Part shown: one piece after another, positions 7,563 to 15,749 of the stretch
Position numbering within the stretch: the stretch's first letter is position 1
Layout: the number at the start of each line of letters is the position of its first letter
Assembly (NCBI RefSeq): GCF_000961885.1
Contig: NZ_JZKH01000023.1
Coordinates: 1 to 64,000, forward strand
Origin: Streptomyces rubellomurinus
Lineage (GTDB): Bacteria; Actinomycetota; Actinomycetes; Streptomycetales; Streptomycetaceae
Direction of reading: 5' to 3'
DNA length: 64,000 bases
Notes under the pieces: model-generated
Told to the model about the DNA's origin: nothing
Database searches by the model: none
What the model saw: the letters and a program-made list of their open reading frames with translations, nothing else
Program-made: the position numbers and the translations under genes

Positions 7563-7982
7563 ATGTCAGCCCGTAACCGCCGGCTGCCGCGCGATCTCGC
7601 GTGGCCGCTCACCCTGACGGACATCCGTACGGCCATCGGCCCGGAGGAGGCGGCGGCCGCCGGCGTGGACTTCGGTGCGCGCCCGTGGGGGGACGGGACC
7701 GCGTTGCACGTCGAGTGGGTGCCGCGGCTCCCCGCCAACTACGGGGGCGGGATCCATCCGGCGTGGTGGAACACCGTGCGGATCGGGGTCTCGCCGCTGC
7801 CGGCGGGCGAGCGGGCCGCGGCCCGGCGGGTGCTGCGGGAGAGCGCGCTGCCGGAGCTCGCGGAGTGGATCGGTGCCGCCCGGCGGGAGTCGGAGACCTG
7901 GAGGCTGTCGCGGCACAGCCGCTCCTGGCGGCCCGAGGGCGAGGGCGCCGTGCACCGCGACGACGGGCGGCCGTATCGCTGA
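7563..7982 (+). CDS. Hypothetical protein, 139 residues
   Basis: Not recognised. The protein is soluble and rich in Trp and Arg, with segments LAWPLTLTDIRTAIG, WVPRLPANYGGGIHPAWWNTV and RRESETWRLSRHSRSW. It is divergent from alkB, with 91 bp between starts. There is no signal peptide, membrane helix or catalytic motif. Its codon pattern is that of the neighbours, which supports it being a real gene. The ATG at 7563 is the first in a frame that is otherwise well biased. Confidence 0.7.
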   Translation: MSARNRRLPRDLAWPLTLTDIRTAIGPEEAAAAGVDFGARPWGDGTALHVEWVPRLPANYGGGIHPAWWNTVRIGVSPLPAGERAAARRVLRESALPELAEWIGAARRESETWRLSRHSRSWRPEGEGAVHRDDGRPYR

Positions 7983-8006
7983 CCCGCCTGGGCCTAGCCT
8001 GCGGGT

Positions 8007-8633
8007 ATGGCGATCGACGGCTTCGGGGTGACCGAGTTCCAGTTGGTGCTGTTGCGGCGGATGGCCGACTTCCGGCCCGAGTTGGTGGAGGAGGCGGTGC
8101 GGCGGCTCGGGGCCACGCGGGCGGGGATGCGGGAGGCGAACCGGCGGTGGCAGGCGATGGTGCGGTCGTCGCGCTTTCCGCGTGGGGGTGGGCGGTACGC
8201 GGTGGTGCTCGGGGCGGCGGAGCGGAGTGCGGCGCGGCGGGTCGGGGATCTGGAGTGCGTGGCCCGGCAGTGGGCGCTGCCGCTCTGGCCGCAGTTGCGG
8301 TTCGAGGTGCTGCTGGGGCCGGCGGAGATCGGGGCGCCGGTGCTGAACGCGTGGCTGGTGCGGGCGGAGGGGGTGCCGGTGCCGGTGCTGCGGACGGTCG
8401 CGGACCTGGTGCCCTGGGGCTGTGTGGTGGGCGATGTGGGGGCGGCCTTTCCGGGGGCCGTGCCGCGGGAGGGGAGTGCGCCGACGCGCTTCCGGTTGGA
8501 CTTCGCGGCGCCCGACGTGGACGGGCGGGTGCGCTCCTGGGCGGCCGACTTCACCTGGGGGCTGTTGCAGGAGGTACGGGTGGCTGAGGAGCAGTCATCG
8601 GATTTCCGATCGATGCAAGGCGATATTCAGTGA
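8007..8633 (+). CDS. Hypothetical protein, 208 residues
   Basis: Not recognised. The N-terminus ([20 protein letters not shown], then [20 protein letters not shown]) is helical and basic; the rest is mixed alpha/beta. There is no signal peptide or membrane helix. It begins 24 bp after the preceding hypothetical gene and may be co-transcribed with it. The coding strand uses many GGG, GCG and CGG codons, more G-rich than the neighbours. The last 30 bp are AT-richer, close to the promoter of the next gene. Confidence 0.7.
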   Translation: MAIDGFGVTEFQLVLLRRMADFRPELVEEAVRRLGATRAGMREANRRWQAMVRSSRFPRGGGRYAVVLGAAERSAARRVGDLECVARQWALPLWPQLRFEVLLGPAEIGAPVLNAWLVRAEGVPVPVLRTVADLVPWGCVVGDVGAAFPGAVPREGSAPTRFRLDFAAPDVDGRVRSWAADFTWGLLQEVRVAEEQSSDFRSMQGDIQ

Positions 8634-8718
8634 ATGCCTTCGATTTGCAGGCCGATATGAGGGTGTGGGAGTGTAATCGCAGACACTGAACAGCCTTGAG
8701 AGCGGAAAGCGAAGGATC

Positions 8719-9240
8719 ATGTCGGGCGACGCGCGCGTCATCGTCGGAGTAAGCGGTTCCCTGCACAGCCTCACCGCCCTGCACCGGGCGGCCGAGGAGG
8801 CCCGGGCCCGGCAGGCGCTGCTGGTCCCGGTGCTCGCCTGGACCCCGGTCGGCGGCGAGCGCAGCTACCGCGCCCGCCCGTGCCCGCCGCTGCTGCGCGC
8901 CTGGCAGGACGCGGCCGAGGCCCGGCTGGAGAGCGCGCTCGGGCAGGCCTTCGGCGGCCTGCCGATCGGCCTGTCGGTGCGGCCGCTGGTGATGCGCGGC
9001 GAGGCCGGGCCGGTGCTGACCGAGCTGGCCGACCGGCCCGGTGACCTGCTGGTGGTCAGCGCCGGGCAGCACGCCTCCGTGCGCGGGCGACTGCGCCGGC
9101 TGGTGCGCGGCTCGGTCGCCCGCCACTGCCTGGACCACGCGCGCTGCGGCGTGCTCGTCGTCCCGCCGTCCGGCCTGCACGAGGACCTGCGGGCGCTGCA
9201 CCGTGGCGAGGTCGACCTGCGGGAGCTCATCGCCGCCTGA
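8719..9240 (+). CDS. Universal stress protein family (UspA domain)
   Basis: A protein of 173 residues with one UspA domain. The first strand is VIVGVSGS and the C-terminal nucleotide-binding part reads LLVVSAGQHASVRGRLRRL, then VRGSVARHCLDHARCGVLVVP, close to the G-x2-G-x9-G(S/T) type motif with some deviation. The single domain is followed by a short charged tail (GEVDLRELIAA). Such proteins bind ATP or AMP and are induced in stress or dormancy. The 85-bp leader upstream is AT-rich and carries GAAGGA before the ATG. Confidence 0.88.
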   Translation: MSGDARVIVGVSGSLHSLTALHRAAEEARARQALLVPVLAWTPVGGERSYRARPCPPLLRAWQDAAEARLESALGQAFGGLPIGLSVRPLVMRGEAGPVLTELADRPGDLLVVSAGQHASVRGRLRRLVRGSVARHCLDHARCGVLVVPPSGLHEDLRALHRGEVDLRELIAA

Positions 9241-9248
9241 CGGCTTCG

Positions 9249-9265
9249 CCTGACGAACAGTCAGG
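9249..9265. terminator. Short inverted repeat between convergent genes
   Basis: CCTGAC at 9249-9254 pairs with GTCAGG at 9260-9265 (6 bp, loop GAACA). It overlaps the stop codon of the amidohydrolase gene and follows the stress-protein gene. It is a weak terminator candidate. Confidence 0.35.
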
Positions 9266-10880
9266 CAGCGTGCACCGTGCGGCCGTTGATGACCGTGCGG
9301 ACCGGCTTCAGGTCGCGCAGCCCGTCGACCGGGCAGGTCAGCGGGTCGGCGGGCCACAGCGTCAGGTCGGCCAGGGCGCCGGGGCGCAGGCTGCCGCGCA
9401 GGGTGCTCTCGCCGGTGAGCCGGGCGGCCTCGACGGTGTGCAGGGCGATCGCCTCGGCCCGGGTGATGGCGTGCTCGGGGCCGAGAACCCCGGCCGTGGT
9501 GCGGCGGGTGGTCATGCCCCAGACCGAGAGCATCGCGCCGTAGGGGCCGATCGGGAAGTCCGAGCCGGCGGAGAGCCGGCCGCCCTCGTCGAGCCACTCG
9601 CGCAGCGGGAAGAGCGCGGCGGTGCGGGCCTCGCCCCAGGCGCGCTGCTGGGTGCGGGCACCGTCGTGCAGCAGCGGGTGCTGCACGGTGACGGGGATGC
9701 CGAGCGCGATCGCCCGGGCCCGCTGGTCGGCGCGGGCGAGGCCGCCGTGCTCGACGACCAGGGTGCCGGGCGGCAGGTCGGGCCGGTGCTTGAGCACCTG
9801 CTCGAAGACGTCCAGCAGGACGCGCAGCCCGCGGTCGCCCCAGGCGTGCACGCCGACCCGCCGGCCTCGCGCGACCACCCGGTCGACGGCCGCGACCAGC
9901 TCCGCCGGCTCCCACAGCAGCCGGCCGTGGAAGCAGGGCTGCCCCGCGTAGGGCTCCTCGACGGCGCCCGCCTCGAAGCCGCCGTCGATGCCGAACTTGA
10001 CTCCCCACAGGCGCAGTTGGTCGTCGTCGCGACCGGTGGCCGTCCACTCGTCCATCCGGTCCAGCAGGGCGTCGACCTGCTCGGGCGTGCGGGTGGCGAA
10101 GCCGGAGACCAGGGCCCGGACCCGGACGGCGAGCGCGCCCTCGGCGCGGGCCGCGTGCAGCACGTCCAGGTCCTCGACCGGGACGAGGCAGTCGCGGACG
10201 GTGCCGATCCCGGTGGCGGCGAAGGCGGCGGAGGCGGCCCGCAGGCCGTCGATCCGCTCGGCGAGGGTGGGGCGCGGCAGCACCCGGTCGACCAGCTCGG
10301 TCGCCCGGTTGATCAGCCGGCCGGTGCGCCGGCCGTGCGCGTCGCGTTCGATCACCCCGCCGGGCGGGGCCTCGGTGGCGTCGGTGATCCCGGCCAGGCG
10401 CAGCGCGGCCGAGTTGAGCACCATGTTGTAAGCGCCTCGGCGGACCAGCACCGGGTGGTCGGTGGTGGCGGTGTCCAACTCCTCGGTGGTGGGCAGGCGT
10501 TGCTCGGCCAGCTGCACCTCCTGCCAGTTGACGGTGGTGGTGATCCACCGCCCGGCGGGGGTGCGGGCGGCGCGCTCGCGGATCAGCCGGAGGAAGGCGG
10601 CGAGGTCGCGGGCCTCGTGGACGGGGACGCCGTGGACGCTGTGGCCGGCCATGATCAGGTGGGCGTGGGTGTCGTCGAAGGCGGGCAGTACGGTGGCGCC
10701 GGGGGCGTCGACCACCTCGGTGGCGGGCCCGGCGAGGGCGTCCAGGCCGTCCGGGGCGGGGGAGAGGGCGGTGATCCGGCCGCCGGTGACGGCGATCGCC
10801 CGCTGCGGCGGCTCGCCGGGGGCGAGGGTGTGCACGGCGGCGGCGCGGATCAACAGGTCGGCGGAGGACGGGGTGCTCAT
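9261..10880 (-). CDS. Amidohydrolase family protein (YtcJ-like, amidohydrolase 3)
   Basis: A protein of 539 residues. It starts with a composite beta-domain (LLIRAAAVHTLAPGEPPQRAIAV), then the metal motif PAFDDTHAHLIMAGH. GVHAWGDRGLRVLLDVFE, VVEHGGL, SAGSDFPIGPYG and the closing TLWPADPL plus VRTVINGRTVH follow. This is the order seen in YtcJ-type metal-dependent hydrolases, which cleave C-N bonds of amides or cyclic compounds. Its ATG overlaps the PaaX stop by 4 bp (ATGA), so it is translationally coupled. In this operon it could release an aryl acid or amine from an amide; that is inference. Confidence 0.88.
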   Translation of the reverse strand: MSTPSSADLLIRAAAVHTLAPGEPPQRAIAVTGGRITALSPAPDGLDALAGPATEVVDAPGATVLPAFDDTHAHLIMAGHSVHGVPVHEARDLAAFLRLIRERAARTPAGRWITTTVNWQEVQLAEQRLPTTEELDTATTDHPVLVRRGAYNMVLNSAALRLAGITDATEAPPGGVIERDAHGRRTGRLINRATELVDRVLPRPTLAERIDGLRAASAAFAATGIGTVRDCLVPVEDLDVLHAARAEGALAVRVRALVSGFATRTPEQVDALLDRMDEWTATGRDDDQLRLWGVKFGIDGGFEAGAVEEPYAGQPCFHGRLLWEPAELVAAVDRVVARGRRVGVHAWGDRGLRVLLDVFEQVLKHRPDLPPGTLVVEHGGLARADQRARAIALGIPVTVQHPLLHDGARTQQRAWGEARTAALFPLREWLDEGGRLSAGSDFPIGPYGAMLSVWGMTTRRTTAGVLGPEHAITRAEAIALHTVEAARLTGESTLRGSLRPGALADLTLWPADPLTCPVDGLRDLKPVRTVINGRTVHAA

Positions 10881-11755
10881 GACGGCTCCTGGGGGACGGT
10901 CTCCTGGGGGACGGGGGACAGCCCGGTGACCTTCTCGACGTAGCGCAGGCTCGGCTCGGCGAGCAGGCGGTGCAGCTCGGTGAAGAGGGCGCGCGCGGGG
11001 CCGGCGTTCCAGTCCTCGGGCAGCAGCGACTCGGGCAACCCCGGGTCCAGGTACGGCAGTCGGCGCCACTGGGTGAGCATCGGCAGATAGGCGCGGAACG
11101 CCTCGGCTGGGTCCGGCCGGTTCGGCGGATCCGGTCGGCCCGGCGGGCTCAGTCGGTGAAGGGCCGGCCGCCAGGCGTCCGAGAAGGCCGCGTACTGCGC
11201 CTCGATCGCCGGGAGGTCCCACCAACTCGCCACCGCCGTACGGAGGTCGGCGAAGCCGGCGTACTCGGCGGAGAGGAACAGGTGGACGTAGCCGTCCAGG
11301 CCGAGCCGGGCCAGCAGGCGGCGGGCGTCCGGCAGCAGCCGGGCGGGGGCGAGCCAGACGCCGGGGGCGGCGTTGCCGAAGCCGAGCCAGCTGAGCCGCG
11401 AGCGCAGCTGGTGGCGGTGGGCGCGCGCGGACTCGGGCACCGAGAAGACGGCGACCACCCAGCCGTCCGCGAGGTCGGCGGGCTCCAGGCTGTGGAAGAT
11501 CCGCCGGTCCCCCTCCTGGAACACCGGCTCCATCGCGGCGGCGAGCCGGTAGCCGGTGGCGTCGCGGCGCTCCTGGAGCAGGGTGCCGGCCTTCTTCAGC
11601 CGGGAGATCGCCGAGCGGACGGACGGGCCGTCGACGTCCAGTTCGGCCATCAGCGCGATCAGGTCGGCGATCGATATCCAGCCGCCGAGGCGGCGGACGA
11701 ACTCGCCGTAGACGGTGTGGATCAGGGCGCTGGGCCGGGTGGTGCCGTCCGGCAT
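10877..11755 (-). CDS. PaaX family transcriptional regulator
   Basis: A protein of 292 residues, normal for PaaX. The N-terminal winged helix (about 8-70: LIHTVYGEFVRRLGGWISIADLI, then VRSAISRLKKAGTL) is followed by the central domain (GWVVAVFSVPESARAHRHQLRSRL, GFGNAAPGVWLAP) and a C-terminal helical domain. PaaX represses phenylacetate genes and responds to phenylacetyl-CoA, so a relative in an operon with an aryl-CoA ligase probably senses an aryl-CoA. It is located near the promoter-distal end of the operon. Confidence 0.9.
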   Translation of the reverse strand: MPDGTTRPSALIHTVYGEFVRRLGGWISIADLIALMAELDVDGPSVRSAISRLKKAGTLLQERRDATGYRLAAAMEPVFQEGDRRIFHSLEPADLADGWVVAVFSVPESARAHRHQLRSRLSWLGFGNAAPGVWLAPARLLPDARRLLARLGLDGYVHLFLSAEYAGFADLRTAVASWWDLPAIEAQYAAFSDAWRPALHRLSPPGRPDPPNRPDPAEAFRAYLPMLTQWRRLPYLDPGLPESLLPEDWNAGPARALFTELHRLLAEPSLRYVEKVTGLSPVPQETVPQEPS

Positions 11756-11808
11756 GTGCGGGCCCTCCTCCCTGGAAGTCGGTGGTGATCATAGCCGTGG
11801 CGCCCCGG

Positions 11809-12564
11809 TCAGCAGTAGGCGCCGGAGAGCAACTGCCCGGCGCCGGGGGCGAAGGCGGGCAGGCCGAGGGCGCGCAGCAGCTGGTGGGTGGTGCAGATCG
11901 CGGCCGAGACGACCGGCTTGCCGAGCTGCCGCTCCGCCTCCTCGACGGCGGACAGCGAGGGCATCTGCACGCAGGCGGAGAGCACCACGGCGTCGGCCTC
12001 GGCGTGCGCGAGGCCGCGGGCGATCGCGGGCAGCCGGGCCGGGTCGTGGGCGGCGACGTCCAGGTTGTCGGCGATCTCCAGGGCCGCGTGGTCGAGGACC
12101 TCGACGCCCTCGGCGGCCAGGTAGTCGACGACGGTGCGGGCCAGCGGCCGCAGGTACGGGGTGACCAGGACGACCTTCCGGGCGCCGAGCGTCCGCAGCC
12201 CGGCGACCAGGGCGCCGGCGCTGGTGACCACGGGCGCGGGCGCGCCGTTCTCCACCGTGCGGCGGTGCAGCCGCTGTTCGGCCTCGCGGTGGTAGCCGGG
12301 GCCGGTGGCCATCACGGCGACCAGGCAGGCGTAGCCGATCACGTCGACCCGGGCGTCGGCGAGTTCGGCGGCGCAGCGGTCCGACTCGCCGTCCATGGCG
12401 CGCAGTTGCTCGGGGGTGACCCTGGTCATCCGCATCCGGCTGGAGTGGAAGGTGAACCGCTCGGGGGCGACGGCCTCGCGGGCCCGCAGCAGGGCGGGGA
12501 CCTCGGTCTCCATGGTGACGTTGGAGCTGGGGACGATCTGGCCGATCCGGTACGTGGGCGGCAT
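11809..12564 (-). CDS. Maleate cis-trans isomerase (Asp/Glu racemase superfamily)
   Basis: A protein of 251 residues. IGQIVPSSNVTMETEVP at the start, GYACLVAVMATGPGYH with the first catalytic Cys, and VVLSACVQMPSLSAVEEAE with the second are characteristic of maleate isomerase, in which two cysteines interconvert maleate and fumarate. The neighbours (FAH-family hydrolase and gentisate-type dioxygenase) would generate maleylpyruvate and then maleate. This enzyme would feed fumarate to the TCA cycle. It starts 41 bp after the upstream gene. Confidence 0.9.
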   Translation of the reverse strand: MPPTYRIGQIVPSSNVTMETEVPALLRAREAVAPERFTFHSSRMRMTRVTPEQLRAMDGESDRCAAELADARVDVIGYACLVAVMATGPGYHREAEQRLHRRTVENGAPAPVVTSAGALVAGLRTLGARKVVLVTPYLRPLARTVVDYLAAEGVEVLDHAALEIADNLDVAAHDPARLPAIARGLAHAEADAVVLSACVQMPSLSAVEEAERQLGKPVVSAAICTTHQLLRALGLPAFAPGAGQLLSGAYC

Positions 12565-12605
12565 GGGCGTGGTGCTCCCTTCGGCGGATGTCGTGCGGGC
12601 GTCGG

Positions 12606-13517
12606 TCACGTGCGGGCGTCGATGACGGGGTTGGCGAGGGTGCCGATCCGCTCGATGGTGGCCTCGACCAGGTCGCCGGGCTGCAGGAACTGCGGCGGGA
12701 CGAGGCCGGCGCCGACGCCGGAGGGGGAGCCGGTGGCGATCACGTCCCCCGGTTCCAGGGTCATGCCGGAGGAGATGTCGGCGATCAGCCGGGCGATGCC
12801 GAACAGCATGTGCCGGGTGTTGGAGTCCTGCCGCAGTTCGCCGTTGACCCGCAGCGAGAGGTCGAGGTCCTGCGGGTCGGGGATCTCGTCGGCGGTGGCC
12901 ACGACCGGGCCGAACGGCGCGTAGCTGTCCTGGCCCTTGGAGAAGAACCACTGCCCGGACCGGCGCTGGTCGCGGGCGCTGACGTCGTTGACGATGCTGT
13001 AGCCGAACACGTGCCGCAGGGCGTCCTGTTCGGCCACCCGGAAGGCGGGTTCGCCGATGACCACGGCGAGTTCGCACTCCCAGTCGAGCTGCTTGGTCAG
13101 GTCGGCGTTGTGCAGGATCGGCTGGCCGGGGCCAGTGACGGCGGTGGCGGGCTTGCCGAACAGGACCGGGCGGTCCGGGAGTTCGCGCTCGGTGTCCAGG
13201 GTGCGGTGCGATTCGGCCACGTGCTCCACGTAGTTGAGGCCGACGCCGACGATCTTGCCGGGGCGCAGCGGGGCGCAGAGCGTGACCTCGGCCAGCGGAC
13301 GGGTGTCCGGCGGGCGGGTGCCCGGCGCGTCGGCGAGCAGGCGGCCGGCGAGGGCCAGGGCGGGCCGGCCGGCCCGGATCAACCCGAGCAGGTCGCCCGG
13401 GAGTTCGGCCCCGGCGGCGCGGGCGAGGGCGGTCAGGTCGGCGACCCGGTCGGCGCCGATCCGCGCGCCGAGGCGCGGGGTGTCGTCGCCGTCCGCGCGG
13501 TAGGTCAGCAGGTGCAT
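12606..13517 (-). CDS. Fumarylacetoacetate hydrolase family protein, likely maleyl- or fumarylpyruvate hydrolase
   Basis: A protein of 303 residues with the FAH fold. Landmarks are KIVGVGLNYVEHVAES, PVLFGKPATAVTGPG, the metal-binding WECELAVVIGE, FGYSIVNDVSARD, QDSYAPFGPVV and the C-terminal GDVIATGSPSGVGAG. The acidic residues that bind Mg or Mn are in WECELA and VNDVSARD. The enzyme cleaves C-C bonds of diketo acids. Because a maleate isomerase follows and no glutathione-dependent maleylpyruvate isomerase is present, direct hydrolysis of maleylpyruvate to maleate plus pyruvate is the favoured role. The exact substrate is not proven. Confidence 0.9.
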   Translation of the reverse strand: MHLLTYRADGDDTPRLGARIGADRVADLTALARAAGAELPGDLLGLIRAGRPALALAGRLLADAPGTRPPDTRPLAEVTLCAPLRPGKIVGVGLNYVEHVAESHRTLDTERELPDRPVLFGKPATAVTGPGQPILHNADLTKQLDWECELAVVIGEPAFRVAEQDALRHVFGYSIVNDVSARDQRRSGQWFFSKGQDSYAPFGPVVATADEIPDPQDLDLSLRVNGELRQDSNTRHMLFGIARLIADISSGMTLEPGDVIATGSPSGVGAGLVPPQFLQPGDLVEATIERIGTLANPVIDART

Positions 13518-13532
13518 GGCTGCGGTACTCCT

Positions 13533-13640
13533 GTCGGGAAGGTCAGGAAGGTCAGGAAGGTCAGGAAGGTCGGGGAGGCCAGGAAGGTCGGGGAGGCCAG
13601 GAAGGTCGGGGAGGCCGGGAAGGTCAGGAGGCTCAGGAAG
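13533..13640. repeat. Twelve tandem 9-bp units between dioxygenase and FAH genes
   Basis: Twelve consecutive 9-bp units follow GTCAGGAAG or the variants GTCGGGGAG and GCCAGGAAG. The middle alternates GTCGGGGAG and GCCAGGAAG, giving an 18-bp higher-order repeat. The array covers most of the 115-bp gap and includes the last codons and stop of the dioxygenase gene. Its length is a multiple of three, so a stop-codon change would extend the protein by repeated Phe-Leu/Pro-Thr residues. Confidence 0.9.
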
Positions 13641-14763
13641 GGGTGGCGGGCTGGTGTCCGTCGTGGGCCGGGTGGGCCTCCTCGCGGTAGAGGCCGAGGG
13701 AGTGCATCACCGGGAAGTCGTTGAAGGAGAACAGGCAGGCGTCCTCGCCCTGGTCGAGGTTCGCGTGCTCGTGCCAGGCCCAGGACGGGACGACGAAGAC
13801 GTCGCCCTGCTGCCACTCGAAGCGCTGCCCGGCGACCACCGAGACGCCGTGCCCCTGGGCGGCGGTGTAGACCACCGAGCCGGTGTGCCGGTGGGCGCGG
13901 GTGGCCTGGCCGGGGCGGAGCAGCTGCAGGTGGGCGGCCATGGTGGGCATCACCGAGCCGCCGGTGACCGGGTTGGTGTACTCCATGACCACGCCGTCGT
14001 AGGGCGAGCCCTCGGTGGCGCGGGCGAGCCGGCGCAGCGCGTCGTAGCTGGGCTCCCAGGGCCAGCCGAGCAGCGGCGAGTAGGGGCGGGTCCACTTCTC
14101 GACGCCGTACGGCAGGAGGTTGCCGCCGTAGCTGAGCAGGGAGGAGTTCGCCACCGGGCCGGGGCGCTGGTACAGCTCGGGGTGGACTTCGTAGAAGTTG
14201 GCGTCGAGGGTGTTGACCAGCGGGATGTCCAGGCCGTCCTGCCAGATCACCGGCTCGTCGTCGGCCTCGTTGCCGTGCTCGTGCCAGGTGTTGTTGGGGG
14301 TGATGGCGAAGTCGCGCGGGCCGACCCTGAGCTTCTGCCCGTCCACGATCGTCCAGGCGCCGGTGCCCTCGTGGACGAAGCGCAGGGCGGCGGCCTGGTG
14401 GCGGTGCGCGGTCATCGCCTCGCCGGGGCCCATGATCTGCAGGCCGGTGTACAGCAGGCCCACGGCGGCGCTGAGTTCGCGGCGCCCGGGGTTGACCAGC
14501 ATGACCACCCGGCGGCCCGCGTCGTCGGCCTTGACCAGGGGCAGGGCCTTGCGGACCAGCGGGCGCAGGTCCGCGTAGCGCCACAGCACGGGGACGGACC
14601 TCGGCTGCGGGTACCAGGGCTCGATCTCGTTCGCCACCGTCCACAGCGCGCCGGCCTGGTGCTCGGCCAACTCCTCGTAGTAGGCGAGCAGTTCGGGGCT
14701 CTCGGTGACGCGGGACCGGCCGATCCGGTCGTCGTCGTAGCGGGCTTCCTCGTGGCTGGTCAT
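13633..14763 (-). CDS. Gentisate 1,2-dioxygenase-type bicupin ring-cleavage dioxygenase
   Basis: A protein of 376 residues, close to gentisate dioxygenases. Two cupin domains are visible. The first has AHRHQAAALRF (His 120 and 122) and NNTWHEHGNE (His 161 and 163). The second has ATRAHRHTGSVVY (His 291 and 293) and SWAWHEHANLD. The N-terminal domain's His residues bind Fe(II) in gentisate dioxygenase. The enzyme opens gentisate to maleylpyruvate; close relatives act on 5-substituted salicylates or 1-hydroxy-2-naphthoate. Its ATG overlaps the nitrilase stop (ATGA). Downstream genes fit gentisate best; a 5-hydroxyanthranilate substrate is an alternative. Confidence 0.88.
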   Translation of the reverse strand: MTSHEEARYDDDRIGRSRVTESPELLAYYEELAEHQAGALWTVANEIEPWYPQPRSVPVLWRYADLRPLVRKALPLVKADDAGRRVVMLVNPGRRELSAAVGLLYTGLQIMGPGEAMTAHRHQAAALRFVHEGTGAWTIVDGQKLRVGPRDFAITPNNTWHEHGNEADDEPVIWQDGLDIPLVNTLDANFYEVHPELYQRPGPVANSSLLSYGGNLLPYGVEKWTRPYSPLLGWPWEPSYDALRRLARATEGSPYDGVVMEYTNPVTGGSVMPTMAAHLQLLRPGQATRAHRHTGSVVYTAAQGHGVSVVAGQRFEWQQGDVFVVPSWAWHEHANLDQGEDACLFSFNDFPVMHSLGLYREEAHPAHDGHQPATPS

Positions 14764-15731
14764 GCCTCCTCCTCGGGGAACGAGAGCGGCCGCAGCGGAC
14801 GGTCGTCCACCCGCAGCCGGAAGACGTCGAAGCGGTTGTAGTGGCCGACGATGTCGTGCATCTGCTTGGGCTGGATGCAGCGGCCGAGGTCGATCTCGGC
14901 GTAGACCACGCCCTCCTCGTCCACCAGCGGCTCGGTGACCGGCCGGCCGTCCGGGCCGAACACGCCGGACAGGGCGTTGCGCGGGCGGGCGAGCTGCTTG
15001 CGCACCTGCGGGTCGCCGTCCGCGATCAGGTCGGCCATCTCCGGGGAGATGGTGGAGCAGGAGACGACGGTGAACACCTTGCCCTCGAAGCAGTGCGCGG
15101 CGGCGCGCAGCGAGATCGCCTCCGCCATGTCGTAGTCCTCGGGGGCGACCGGCAGGGCGATGTAGCAGGCGGCGTGGACGAGTTCGCCCTGGGCGAGCAG
15201 GGTGAAGCGGGCCAGCGGGTTGGTGTTCTCGCCGCAGGCGAGCGCGCCGAGCGGGCCGACCGCCGTGCGGTGGACGCGCAGGGTGCTGCCGTCGCCCTGG
15301 GTCCAGGTCAGCTTCTCGGCCCAGGTCGGCACCAACTTGCGGTGGGCGGCGAGCAGTCCGCCGTCCGCGCCGATGATCAGCAGGGTGTTGTACAGCGCCC
15401 CGAGGCTGTGCGGGCCGCGCTCGTTGACGCCGATCACCACGACGGTGCCGGTCTGCCGGGCGGCGGCGCACAGGGTGTCGACGTACGGGCCGGGGACGTC
15501 CACGGCGGCGCGGAACAGGCGCTCGTACCAGGGCGAGCCCTGCACCGGGGTCATCGTCCAGTTCCAGTACGGGTAGCCGGCCACGAAGACCTCGGGGAAG
15601 ACCACCAGGGACGCGCCGTTGCGGGCGGCCTCGTGGATCAGGGCGACGGCCTTGTCGACGGTGGCGGCCGGGTCGAGGTAGACGGGGGCGGTCTGGACGG
15701 CGGCGGCGGTGAAGCGGGGGAGGTCCAGCAA
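14760..15731 (-). CDS. Nitrilase (carbon-nitrogen hydrolase family)
   Basis: A protein of 323 residues, the usual nitrilase length. The catalytic triad is visible: Glu 47 in VVFPEVFVAGYP, Lys 132 in HRKLVPTWAEKL and Cys 166 in LACGENTNPLA. WAEKLTWTQGDG and CGENTNPLARF are typical of true nitrilases that turn a nitrile into an acid and ammonia. The start is a TTG at 15729-15731 with AAGGAG 7 bp upstream. Within the operon it could supply the aryl acid used by the ligase, from a nitrile or aldoxime precursor. That link is inferred from position. Confidence 0.9.
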   Translation of the reverse strand: MLDLPRFTAAAVQTAPVYLDPAATVDKAVALIHEAARNGASLVVFPEVFVAGYPYWNWTMTPVQGSPWYERLFRAAVDVPGPYVDTLCAAARQTGTVVVIGVNERGPHSLGALYNTLLIIGADGGLLAAHRKLVPTWAEKLTWTQGDGSTLRVHRTAVGPLGALACGENTNPLARFTLLAQGELVHAACYIALPVAPEDYDMAEAISLRAAAHCFEGKVFTVVSCSTISPEMADLIADGDPQVRKQLARPRNALSGVFGPDGRPVTEPLVDEEGVVYAEIDLGRCIQPKQMHDIVGHYNRFDVFRLRVDDRPLRPLSFPEEEA

Positions 15732-15749
15732 CGGGTTTCTCCTTGCCTG

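Noticed and set aside
9270..10943. A long + strand open frame of 557 codons opposite the amidohydrolase
   Set aside because: It is Gly/Ala/Arg-rich nonsense with no domain, lies antisense to a clear gene and exists because GC-rich third positions avoid stops.
13533..13640. CRISPR-like array
   Set aside because: Units are contiguous 9-bp repeats with no spacers and no cas genes.
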